A stretch of 64,000 nucleotides of DNA from Euglena gracilis (lineage: Eukaryota > Euglenida > Euglenophyceae > Euglenales), in assembly GCA_039621445.1 (NCBI GenBank), contig CP154956.1:75492192-75556191 (forward strand), written 5' to 3'. The translations under genes and the position numbers were made by a program. A model generated the notes under the pieces. That model did not search any database, was not told the origin of the DNA, and worked only from the letters and a program-made list of their open reading frames with translations. Numbering within the stretch: the first letter of the stretch is position 1; every line of letters begins with the position of its first letter. Positions 1-15,846 of this stretch are shown here, in pieces.

Positions 1-334
1 AAAAGGGGGGAATGTCAAAAAAATGGTCGGAAAAATGGTATGGGGATTGCACTTCGAAATTTTGGCTTAATCTTAGTATTTGTTATCCAACTGCCAAGTT
101 TCGGGAAACAGTTGGGTCTGGACCTTGGGGGCAGCCAGCATCTTTTTCCTCCCCAGCACCTTTCCAGCCAACTGGCTGGACCCCCCCCCCCGAGATATGT
201 TCGAGCCTGAGAACTGGAACCCCCGGGTCGCTAAGGCGGCGCCCGTTCGATGTTCATATGCATGTATTTTTTTGCAAGTTCTATGTGCCTGTTTACTCCG
301 GGGTGATGCGCAGGCTGCCGCCCCCCCCCCCCAG

Positions 335-4735
<4,401 letters not shown>

Positions 4736-5142
4736 CAGGCTTTTGCTTAAGGGATTGCAGTACCCCCCCCGGGGGGGGGCTGGACTGCAGCTAGTCCAAA
4801 TTTGGCTAGTGGGTTTTCTAGCAGACCCCCCCCTGGGGGGGGGGTCTGCTAGCAGGGCTAGCTAGTGGAAATTTTTTTTCCAGTGACCGGCGCGAAGCGC
4901 CGAAAATTTTTTTTGGGACCCCCAAAAATGGCCAAAAATGCCCGTTTTTGGCCATTTTTGGGAATTTTTGGAACAAAATCAGCCAAAAACCTGTTAAAAA
5001 CCTCATTTTTCCAGTCCGGGGGGCCCCCGGACCCCCCCCCCCCCGGGGGGGAGGGGGGGTCTAGCTAGTCCACTTTTTCCAGTGTCTAGCCGATTGGCTA
5101 GCCAGTACCCCCCCCCCCCGGGGGTCCTTAAGCAAAAGCCTG
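4736..5142. mobile_element. 407-bp TIR element with 8-bp target-site duplication
   Basis: The element starts CAGGCTTTTGCTTAAGG and ends with its exact 17-base reverse complement. It is flanked on both sides by CTCCCAAC (4728-4735 and 5143-5150), the signature of a DNA-transposon insertion. Inside are paired C and G runs, CTAGC/GCTAG inverted motifs, and a perfect hairpin CGGCGC-GAA-GCGCCG at 4888-4902 followed by a T run. It has no ORF, so it is non-autonomous. CAG...CTG ends and an 8-bp duplication would fit a hAT-like mobilising enzyme; that assignment is inference. It lies at the 3' end of the MYST gene. Confidence 0.85.
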
Positions 5143-5150
5143 CTCCCAAC

Positions 5151-7488
5151 CGCGATCCCCATCCCCAACCACCGTCGGTTTCTCCCAAACCCACCATCAA
5201 ACCAAGGCTCGGCTGAGCTCTCAAACCCGAAAATGGGTGCGACGTGTCCCCGCGATGTGTGCTTGGTGGATGGGCCCTGGCGGCAACCCGCGATGGGGAC
5301 TTCTTTGTCCTGAAGTACCACCAGCTGGGCCCGCTGCACGACATCCTGCAGGGCCCTCCTGTCGCTCAGCCTCAGCAGACCCCCCCCTCCGTTGACAAAT
5401 CGATTGGGGGTTCCCATTGAGATCCCCGGGCTACCTTTTCCGACCGGCCAGCCGCCTACGGGCGTGAAAAACATGCGCTATTACAAAACTTGCAAGAAAT
5501 GAACAGCTTTGGAGGGGTTGAAGAGGACCTCAAATGAGAGACCCACTGTTTCCTGGCGAGCGGATGGTGTCCCTCATGGACGGCAGAAAATTTTTGCCAT
5601 AGATGTGCATTGGCAGGTATGCCTGTGCGATGGGCTGGCTGTTGGTATCCCCCCCAATAAGACCCCCAGTTATCTTTTTTCTTTGCTGAGAATCCCAATC
5701 GACGGTCTTTCTTTGGCGGTACTACTTTTTGGTTTTTTCCTTGAAGTTTGCTGGAGAAAGTCTTCCTGCGGGAGGGTCCACAAATTAGGTTTAAAAAGGG
5801 GTGATATTTGGCATTGAGCAAAATAACAATGCCAGACAATTTGATAAATAGCGGGGAAGTGAAAAAAATGTCAAAAAACCACCCATTTTGGACCCCATTT
5901 TGGGGGGTTCATTTTTTTTTTGGAATTTCACCCAAAAATCCCGAGGGTGGGCCTTGCTTTGGGGAGGTCTCACCTTTGGGGGGGTGGGTCCTTTAAGGTT
6001 TTTTGGGGGGTTGGGTGCAGCTCACCAACAGGAAAGCGATGGGACGCTGGGGACCTCGCCAAGACCTCCGGCCAGTCTTCCGGCCCGGACCGAGTCCCCA
6101 ACGCCAGTGGCGGGCCAACCCACCCCAGCGGCCCGGCCGGCAACCCGTGCAAGGCGGAGCCCATCTGAGTCCGTGGGGCCCCGGCCTCGCGGCTCCGGCC
6201 GCAAAGGTAGCGCTGCCGGGGTTTCGCCGGAGGGCGGCGTGCAGGAAGGCACTTGGCGTCGGTGGCACAGCGGAGCTGGCGGCTGCTTTACGGAGGCCCA
6301 CGGCAGAAGCTTTGCTCCGTGCACGGCATGGCCCCTCGGCGGGCCAACCGACGCGCAGACTCCTATCAGCTCAGTCCACATCGGCCACTCCCAGATTTTG
6401 TTGCCTGCCTCTTGCTTTTTGTAAGGAACACCACGCCTCCCAAGTTTGCAAGGAACTGAGGTGATGGTCAAAAGGTCAACCCCAGGAACGCCCACCCAAA
6501 TAAATGTGATTCAGAATTGGGGTGTGTCGAAAGCCATATTATCCATGTTTGAGAATAGGAGATGTGTGTGTGTGTGTGTGTGTGTGTGCCTCTCTCTGTG
6601 TGTGTGTGTGTGTGTGTGTGTGTCTGTGCTTTTATTGCCCTCATATGCAGAGGAGAAATGCAGTGTTTTGTGTAAATGCGCGCGTGTGTGTGTTTTTTCT
6701 GCTGTGTGTTTGCCACATTTTTTTTGTGAGGCCTACGCGCTCTGACATCTCGCATCTTTTTTTCATTGTCCTTCCCCTGTCAGGCATTGTCTACCAGAAT
6801 GGCCTGTTGGGTAATGCTACAGGACACCATCGATTTCTACCGAAGCCTGGCATATTATTGGTTCACAGCTGGTACTTTTGAAGCCTGTCCATATTTTCAA
6901 GGCCGGAATCAGGTGCAGCAGCTTATGCATCTTGCATTATCCTTGATGGCATATGAATCCTCATTCCTTTGAAGATATAATGTATATGAAATCCAAACAT
7001 GTGCAGAAATCCCTCATTTTTTTGCAAACTGCAAACTGCAATAGATTTGCAAACTGAATAACTCCAAAGAGTAAGAATTGCTTCCGGACCACCTTAACGA
7101 GGAAAATGCTCAAACGTTAGGAATTTACAACAAGGAAAAGTTAGGATTCCCCCGAAGGGCGCCGTTTCCCTCATTTTCCCTCTTCGATATGCACAGAGGG
7201 AGCGGTGCAGACGTGTCCAGAAGGGAGAGGTCCGCAGAAGTGTTTTTTATTTATTTACCAAAAACCCCGCCTGTCAAACGACCGACCCCTGGTCACGCCC
7301 ACGCCTTTTTGGTCCGAAGTTTATGTTTTAACGACCCCCGACTGGTCAGAGGACAGAGATTACTGGTCGTTGGACAAAGGGAGGGGGGTGATGTTTGCTG
7401 GGAGTCTCTTATCAGTGAAGGAGGGATGGCCTCATTGGCTCTTTCTTTATGGCTAGGAGAGGCGTTAAGCCCTCTTGCCGGTCTCCAG
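5151..7488. other. Intergenic or 5' intron region between MYST and ATP-grasp genes
   Basis: No gene can be assigned with confidence. Two GC-rich blocks look exon-like. At 5274-5345 one frame reads RDGDFFVLKYHQLGPLHDIL. At 5,990-6,345 a Pro/Arg-rich frame contains ATG at 6328 (MAPRRANRR), a conceivable first exon of the next gene. A (TG)n tract with interruptions covers about 6,563-6,625. Confidence 0.35.
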
Positions 7489-7750
7489 GCACGGTGCCAG
7501 CTGTACTCGTTTGCGCTGACGCTGGGCTACCTCTGGGGGAAGCCGCACTACCGCGCGGCGTCCCTGGCGACGGACATGCGCATCAATTTCCGTAACGTGG
7601 CGGTACCGGGGACAGGGCTGCCGCTGGACAAAGTTGTTTGCTGTCGGTGTGTGGTTTGTATGTGTGCTTCGTTGTGTGTTTGTGTTTGTGTGTGCGTGCG
7701 CTCGCACGCATGCGCGCGTGCGTGCGTGCATGCGTGCGTGCGTGCGTGCA

Positions 7751-7782
<32 letters not shown>

Positions 7783-10700
7783 CGTGCGTGTGTGTATCGC
7801 GAGGATGAGTGACTGCATCAATGCATCCCGGTTCATTCATCAATGCATTACGTTTGCCATGCGTGTGCTTCTGGCATGCACGGGAGCGCAATGCATGCCT
7901 GTCTGTTCCTTCCAGTGCAGTGGCGGTGCTGTACATGCTGCTGGCCTACCCCGTCCTGTGCCTCATTGCCGCCCTCCATTTGGCACGCCAGAGGCCTGCG
8001 TCAAAGCTGTTCTCTTCAGCCGTTGCAGAGGTTAGTCTACCATTTGCTCCTATGAGGGGAGGTGCGCCAAACCTCCCCATGGTGACAGATTATTATGTAT
8101 AAAAATATATTTATCCGTGTGTGTATATGCATAATATAAACGTATGTGGTATTTATTATATGAAATGAAAATGAAAAAGAATTTTTTTTGCGTATTTGCG
8201 CAGCGACCACACTGATTTAAAATTAAACAAAACTTGTATCTGTTGCACGTTTTGCGCACCGTCACCGTTAAATTTTCAATCTGTGCAAGCTAGCCATGTT
8301 TAAGGCCTTAGTTGGGTCAGAAGTTTGTTTTGGAGATGATAACTGGGGAGTGCGACCCAACCCCCAGAGAGGGTTTTCCACATTAGTGGTGTGAAGTGCC
8401 AGAGTTTTTTTGACGCAAGCTTTCTCCCCCCTCTTGCGGAATGCATGGGTGGGTGGGTGGGTGGTGGAGGGTGGGTGGTGGGCAGCCGACCCCCCTGTCT
8501 CCTAAAGAACCACTTGTTGGAATGAGGGGGGTTGTCAAGAAGAACGCAGTCATGGAGGAGTCCTCGCATATAATCTCTGGTCTAACCCACACAATCGGAA
8601 GAGGGATCATCGTTCACCAGAGGTACATCATATGGTACTCCTCAGGCCTACTCGGAGCACCTGGTCAGCCCCCAGCACTGGTTTGGCTATTGGCGGCTGA
8701 ACTCCTTCCTGGCAGCACTGCACGCGTACGAAACGAAGGCAGATGGCTTCAGACAGGTGCCCTGTCCACCACCCCCAACCAACCTCCCTCGAAATTAGAT
8801 AAAAGACGACAGTTTCCCTGGCGGGGGGAATATAATATTATATCCGAGATACTCCATGCCGCAAAAAGAAAAACTGACGAGATGAAAAAATTTGGCATGT
8901 GAGAAGTTTACAACGTAATTTGCAGCCGTCACAATGGCACAGTGCCACCAGGTGCATGGGGACAATGGACCCGGGACACATTCACACATTCACCCATTCT
9001 GGCGCAGTCCAATCCTCAGCAAGGGATGAGTGGACACACCTTTTCGTTGCGTTGCACAGAACCCTCTCCCCACAGGAGGACAAGTGGACGTTCCTGGTGG
9101 ATGGGGAGCGTGCTGGGGTGCCCATCTCCCCCTACCTGAAGGTGGAGGCCATCGTGTGCAAGGACCGGTGTGACCTTTGCCTCCCCCCCCCCCGCCCGAT
9201 TGAACATGCATCTCCTTGGGGGGAGTTCCGGGGCCCGTATGTTTTGCTGATTTTTTTCTGGTTTTTTCCTCCTCGCAGACATTTTACATCTTTTGTGGTG
9301 TCATTATCCCGAAGAATGTTATTTTCCTTTTAAGCTGAATAAATGGGCGCAAAAATCGTTGGCAATCGTTGGCAAAGAAAGTTATTTAGCCCGCAAAAAA
9401 AAAAAACTGCCCCAGGCCCAACTCAGCTGGAGGTCCATGCCCACTCTCTGTGGTGGGGGCATGCCCACTCTCTGTGGTGGCGGGGGGGGGGGGCAGCTGG
9501 CAGCCCAGCTAAAATTGCTTGTAACCTCCCGGGTCCTTAAAGCATGGCTCGGTGGGCAAGGACAGTCGCCCCTGCTCGTCAACCACTGGGAAAAATAGAG
9601 GAAGAATGTGATCCATTCTTGGATTGGGAGTGCTCTGGTTCTTCATGACATGGACTAAATGCAGCCCGTTGTCAGGGGAAATGCCGCTGACAGCCAGAAT
9701 CCACCTGAATGCCTAACCCCCCCCCCCAAATATAAGAAACCCGTCGTTGCTTATATTTGGGTGCCCGTTTGTTATATTTGTGTGTCGGCCGATCGGCTCA
9801 AAGGGTTTCTTGCATTTGGGATTTTCTTATATTTGGGTGTCGAAGGCAGGCTCCAAGGGTTTCTTGTAAATGGAGCTTTTTCTCCTTCGATTACTTCATG
9901 TAATTAATTGCATGTGACCGCCGTGTGTAGGATTTCCTTCATGTCTGACTGCTCCTCTTCCGAGGCCCTGGAGAGTGTTCATGCTGAATCGGATCATTCC
10001 ATCAGTTTCCAGAAGAAAGTGGTTGTGCCAATGGTACTTCTGAATCTGGGAGTCATGTCAGTGAACGAAAGATTCGCAAGAAATATAATCTGGACTTCAA
10101 ATTGAAAGTTATCCATTTGCCACCTTCTCGAGTCCACCAAAAAAGCAGTTGCTTCTGCCCTCTTTTATTTGCAAAAAAAGTAGTAGACTGGACCGGATTC
10201 ATCTTTGTGTTGATCGCGCCTTGAGATTTGCTGTGACCCATGGTGAAAATGGATGAGGGGTTTCTTGTGCATGGATTAGCGTCCAAGAGCCCAGGGGTTT
10301 GGTTTTCTTATATTTGGGTGTCGGCTGAAAATTGGCCAAAGGTTTTCTTATATTTGGGGGTTTCTTATAGCGAGGGGTTTCTCATATTTGGGGGCAGGTT
10401 TAATTGGATTTCGGTGATCCTGGACGCGAGGCCATTTTGTGAAGTGGGGGGGGGGCAGACCCCAGAGCCTTTTGCCATCACAATATTTCCTTTTCAACAC
10501 GTATTCTTTCGTCACTCTTTTTTGAGCCATCAATCCGAAATCCTGGGCCCAGGTGATGCTGGGGCACAGGCATATTCCAACACCCCCTCCACCCAAATGA
10601 AATGCACCCCCACACGAGACCCCAAGGCTCTCTGTGTTGACTGCGACCTCTTCCGAGGCTGGCTTCCGCATTTGGCCCCTTTTTGTCCGTGTTTGCGGTC

Positions 10701-13700
10701 TTGGCCGGAGGCTTGCTTCCGGGGACCCACAGGTACGAGGAGGGGGGCATGGGGCTGTATTTCTTCCGCAACGCCACTGTGGGGGGCAAGTGGATCATCC
10801 AGGAGCGCCTCCACAATTCTGATTTCGTCAAGTGTGTTTACCCATGGCATCGCATGTCGCATAGCTTTCCGCAACCTGAGCCCTGCCACCCCCTTCTGTG
10901 CCCTGCCGTTTCGTCCAATTTATCCTGAGCAAACTATTTGCTCAGTGCATCGCCTGTCTCCTGCACTTTTGCCAAGGGGACTCCTCCCAGCCGACGCCCC
11001 GTTGTCCACCTTTCGCGTGATGACTACCTCCCCGGCAGGGGGTGCCATATGTCAATATTATGTTTGCCCATACTGTAGCACAATTATCCACAGATCTATA
11101 CCCCGCCACAATCCAAAACATTTTTCTCAGCAAGTCCACAATGAAGTATTTTGCTCCGCCTCAGCAGCCATGCTTCAGTGGGGACCCAATCCCCACTGAA
11201 AAGAGCCCGTGGCAACTGGAAAAGAAGTGCAACGGCAAGTTGCATGAATGGGGTCCGTCCCACAGCATATGGCAGGCCCTGCCCCCGGGGCGGCCTGACC
11301 CCGGAGGACCCCCGCCTGGGGCGGCCCGCCACAAAGGACGGCTTCGCGTCGCTGCCGGAGGGACACATCAGGCGTGCTGCCACTGAACCCCACTGTCCTG
11401 GTTGGGTGGTGTGCTTTGGCGGAAAACACACACACGCACAGACGGACTGACGTCAACATCTACACACAGAGCAGGGGCGTGGCGTACAACACAGAAACCC
11501 AAAGGCGGGGTTTGCAAATATCTCTCTCTCTCTCCCTCCCTTTCCCTTTCTGTCTGATTAGTTCCGCGTGAGGCGTTGCCTGAGCCAGAGGCCCCACCAG
11601 CCCCCTTCTGCCGCCGGTGTGCAGTGCGGTCTCATGTGTCTTCCGCGCCGGCCGATTGGGGGCCAACACCGACCACGACTCGATTCTTTTTGACGTTGAC
11701 AAGGCGGTGTGTCTGTGTTCCGCTGATTGCCTCCCGCCTTGCCTTCCTCCAACCGGCACTGAATGGCCATGTGCAGCCTGTGGGGCTCTCTTGTGTGTAT
11801 GCACATTGACGTCAGGGAGTTGCTCAAAATATTAAACCCACCCCCGGGGGTGTCCACCCAGTGAGCAGCTTTTTCCCAGCCCCAGACCCACCCCCGTCCC
11901 CCTCATCGATGAGTTTTATTTATTTTGCAGCCCAAATGGCGGCTGGACCGATAACGGATTTTTCGCTTTCGAGGGTGCAAAAATGGGGAAAATGGGCAAA
12001 ATGGGTTGGATTTGGCAAACTTTGGATCAGAAAATTGACCCAAAGTTTTTTTGTACAATTTGCAGTTTTTTGGACATTTTTGCAGTTTCGATTTTTGGAA
12101 CCCGGTTTGACCCCGGCCCATTTCCAGCTGGGGGCACTCCATAGGGAGGGGAGGGGGGTCAAGCCAACAGTCTTTTTCCAGCCAGCCTGTTAGTTAGACC
12201 CCTGGGGGGGGGTCCTTAAGCAATGCAGTATTGTCCCCTCACAGACGGGGACCATCCAGCAGGGGACGCGCAACATGCACTGGTACCAGCTCGGCGTTGC
12301 GAAGGCCCTGTCTTGCCCATGGTCTTCCCAGGAGTCCTACTCCGTCCATCCGGACGGTGGGAAGTGTGTGGGCGTTCTCAGACTTTCCACCATTGCATTC
12401 ATCGAGCGAAAACCCACTGGCAATGCTGCCTCATAAACACTGGTGAATGTTTGATTGATTGCTCCAGCTCACATCTTGATATTAAGGTGCTTCAAACACT
12501 TGGGCTGTCGCCTCTCCAATGGTGATTTTACACTTGATTTGGGTATTGGCGTTGGGACTCCGGGATGGCATCAATGAATTTCATTTTCCAGCTGGCTTCC
12601 CCATAGGATGGGGTCCCCCATCCTGTGGGGAAGCCAGCAGCCTTCTTTTTCCAGCCAGTCAAACGCCCAGGCCCAGGCCAACTCCCAGGTGACATTGAGT
12701 TGCGCTTTGGCGGGGCAAGGATGTGAAAGCAACTCGCTTGTGTGTTGTAGGGCCATCTCCTTATAAAGTGTTTTTGTAGCCGCAATGAAGATGCTCTGAC
12801 CCACCTGTCAACCATTTGCAGATTTCCCTTGAGCATGGTTTCTCCTGCATCAGGGCGAACCATTAGCAGGGCTGCCTGTTTTCCATTGGCTGCTTGCCCC
12901 TGGTCATATTCCACTTATGGCCAGTTTCCCCCCCCCCAGGACCCTGTCCTGGGGGGTCCTGGGGGGGTCCTGGGGGGGTCCTGGGGGGGGGTGTCCTGGG
13001 GGGTCTTGGTGGCCGGCGTCGTAAACAAGGTAAGTCCCGCCAGGCTCCGGCCACCTCCACGTACACAGACAAAAAGAGCCAGAGGCGAACAACAGCGCCA
13101 GGCCAGAAGAAGGGATAAAAGGCACCACAAAAAAAAAACAACCACAGTGCACACAGGGGGTCCTGGGGGGGTGCTGGGGGGGGTCTGGGGGGGGCTTGGG
13201 GGGGGGGCCCCGCAACTTTTTGGCAAAATTTCTGCAGCACAAGGTGAGGTTATTTTGAAGCCCGGGGGGGTCTGGGGGGGGGAGCGGGAGCCCCCCCCCC
13301 GGTAGCGGGCGCCGAAGGCGCCCGGAACTCCACGGTCAGTGGGTCATGTGGGTACCGCCCCCCGGTGGGTCCTGGGGGGGTCCTGGGGGGGTCCTGGGGG
13401 GTCTTGGGGGGGGGGCCTGGTGGGGTCCTGGGGGGGGGGAACTGGCCATGACTCTCATATTCAGGGAAAATCACGAAGCAGATGTGAAGGGTTTTTTTTG
13501 TCGCCATCTTCAAAATTTTTTGCTAAAGAACACCAAACGTGGATTGGGGTGCTTTTGGGACACATTTATGGGGTTTCTGCATATTCACACCTTTTTTTTG
13601 CCTGTTAATTGTGTTTTTTCCCCTCCGAAGTGCAAGAAGGTTTTTTTGAAGGTTTTTTTGAAGGGTTTTTTTTCCATGCAGTTTTCGACCTGCCCCGTCG

Positions 13701-15846
13701 CGCCTCCCGCGCTGGCGGCCGCCGCCGCAGGGACGGTGCGCCGCCCATCGCGGTGCAGGGCCGGGTGGTGCCCGACCTCCGCCACGTGCTGGAGGTGACG
13801 TGCCTGTCCCACTTCCTGCTGGTCCCCGACGTGCCCCCCAGGGAGTTGCGGAGGGCCGGCTGCCCGCCAGCTGGCCCCCAGCGGCACCGCCGTTTGGAAT
13901 ACCCTGTGTCTCCCCCACCCCTCCAACTCTTTTTTTTTTTTTTACCGGGGACCCAATTTTCGATTGGGAAAATCGATCTGGACATTCCAATATATTTTTG
14001 ATCTTTCCTGCACAATCCTAACCCTTCACCCGCTTTGGAGCAACCATTGGACAGCAATTGAAATGAAGAATGTAAAAGAACCCATTTTTGAAAGTCCGAA
14101 GCCCTGCCCGTCCTGGTCAGCCTTTTTGATCATACAATTTGTCAAGCATTGAAGCAGTCCGAAATACTCTGTAAAATGATCAATATTCATTAACAATTGC
14201 AAAAGATTATGTCTGGAATTTCAGCAGAAATTCATTTTTATGTCAGTTTATGAGTGTGTTGTGTGATTGACGCCCCAAATTTTCTTCCTTAATGTTTTTG
14301 ATTGACCTTTGATTGAAAACTAACCTATGTTTCGAGTTTTTTTGTTTGCATGGTCATGGGTCTCCTCCAGCATTTCTCTGACACCAATTGTTGGGTGGGA
14401 TGTCTGCCTGACCAACCAGGTTCTGTGTTGTGTGTGCTTTTTTCTTTCTTTTTCTTTGTTTGTGCTTTTGATTGTCTTTTGTGTTGCTGGCTCAATTCGG
14501 CGATTGCTGCAGTGCTGTAGCCAGGGCTTTGCTCAAGGACCCCCTCTCGGGCCCAGCCAGCCAGGAGCCTTTTTCCAGCCAGCTCCCCCCCAACGAGATT
14601 TGTTTATTTTGCAGCCGACCGAAAGGTGGCTGATTTTTTGGCTTTTGCCGGATGTAAAAATGGGCCATTTGGGCTGGCCACGGCAAAACTTTGGGTCAGA
14701 AAATCGATATTTTTTGCACACTTGGCACTTTTTTGGGCATTCTTGCAGTTTTGATTTTTTTGACACCTAGTTTCACCCAAAGGGGCAAATTCCAGCCCTG
14801 GGACCCCCACAGGGGGGGGGGTCAGCCAGCAGCCTTTTTCCTGCCAGCCCAAAATTTTCAGCCTCTGAGCCTGGGGGTTCCTGAAGCGACCCCCTGTCTG
14901 GAGTACAGGAGTCTTTGCGCCAATAAAGTACAAGTATCTTGTGCCCAAAAATCAAGTATTTTGGTTGTGAAGTATTTTGTGTCACAGTTTTCACCTCTCA
15001 GAGGATGCAAGTTACCCTATTTTGATCTCCATCTGATGTCAGTTGGTTGACGATAGCTGGACTGGGGGGCTACGCCAAATGAAAGCATACGGTATGTTGC
15101 ATGTATTATGCATCACTTGATAAATATGGCAGAGCTTTTGTTTGTCTCAACCATAGAACAGGATCCAACAACTGAACATGCAGCACGCCGATGAGCCTTC
15201 ATGTTCAGCATTCCGAACACCAACTGAGAATTAAGAGGACATGTCATTGATATGCCCCAAACCCACCCGTCAGGCTGGCTAAAGGACAATGTGCATAGAC
15301 CTAGACCTAGTCGTTTGTAGCGGACAGATATTGTTGAAAATCGCAATAAAGAGGCAATTTTGTGTGCCAGCCCATTGCCCTCTCCCCTCTTTCCTCATTT
15401 TGTCACAACCAGACATCCAGGTTCTCCGTTTTGGAAGCGCTTTGAATATTTCCACCAAATTTTACATTTTCGAAAGTTGCCCATTCCTGTGTGCTCTTGT
15501 GGGTCTGCAAAGTGTGGATTCATTTCATGTGCTGTGAGTAGATTTGTATGTCTCTGCCTGTGTGACATGGCAACCCCTCCGTATGTTGTCCTGCACTGTT
15601 TCTTGCTTCCGCCGCACATTATCTTATTTTTGGGCCATCAGGGGATCTGCATGCTGGAGATCAACCTCTCCTGCAACTTCTTCAAGGGCAGCTTCGACGT
15701 CGATGGTCTGTTTCTCTGTTTTTGCGCTGTTGGTGTTTGAGATTGGAATGGCCTATTGGTGTGTTTCTTACCCACTGGGTATGGGATTGTATTTCATCTT
15801 TGCTCTCTTCTACAGCGTATTTCCAATTCATGACCGATTATTTCAG
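7489..15846 (+). CDS. Membrane-anchored sugar-transfer-associated ATP-grasp protein, 12 exons
   Basis: Exons 7489-7646, 7916-8030, 8646-8756, 9076-9167, 10733-10831, 10977-11041, 11591-11706, 12245-12367, 13759-13800, 14371-14419, 15642-15705 and 15816-15846 (or beyond) join with consistent phases into at least 355 residues. Exon 2 encodes a hydrophobic segment (VLYMLLAYPVLCLIAAL), probably a membrane anchor. Later exons give GGMGLYFFRNATVGGKWIIQ, LLPADAPLSTFRVMTT, FRAGRLGANTDHDSILFDVD, GTRNMHWYQLG, PIVGWDVCLT and MLEINLSCNFFKG. This order matches the sugar-transfer-associated ATP-grasp family, and the EIN motif is the usual metal-binding pair of ATP-grasp folds. The family is predicted to couple ATP hydrolysis to ligation in polysaccharide or glycoconjugate metabolism; the substrate is unknown. 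The start codon was not found and the stop is uncertain. Confidence 0.85.
7665..7797. repeat. (TG)n/(TGCG)n microsatellite
   Basis: Interrupted TG and TGCG repeats directly after the donor of the first recognised ATP-grasp exon. Long frames across it are repeat translations, not genes. Confidence 0.9.
12918..13448. mobile_element. C/G-run TIR element (531 bp)
   Basis: The ends are TGGCCAGTTTCCCCCCCC and its near-perfect reverse complement GGGGGGGGAACTGGCCA. The interior has repeated GGGTCCTGG blocks and the hairpin GGGCGCC-GAA-GGCGCCC at 13307-13323. A segment at about 13,030-13,165 recurs in inverted orientation at 30,765-30,880. No target-site duplication is obvious. It lies in the ATP-grasp intron between exons 12367 and 13759. 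Confidence 0.65.
14522..14900. mobile_element. Degenerate C/G-run inverted element
   Basis: The left edge GCTTTGCTCAAGGACCCC and right edge GGGGTTCCTGAAGCG are imperfect inverted repeats, with internal CCAGCCAGC motifs repeated near both ends. It resembles the 4736-5142 element and another ending in TCCTTAAGCAA near 12,220. It sits in the ATP-grasp intron between 14419 and 15642. Confidence 0.45.

Noticed and set aside
10240-11199. 319-residue plus-strand frame
   Set aside because: It does not follow the ATP-grasp homology, which moves between frames at GT-AG borders here. The frame is fortuitous.
11285-11370. GC-rich block (frame RPATKDGFASLPEG) as an ATP-grasp exon
   Set aside because: The exons at 10,977-11,041 and 11,591-11,706 already join in phase with a natural family alignment. 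This block is not needed and has no fitting phase.
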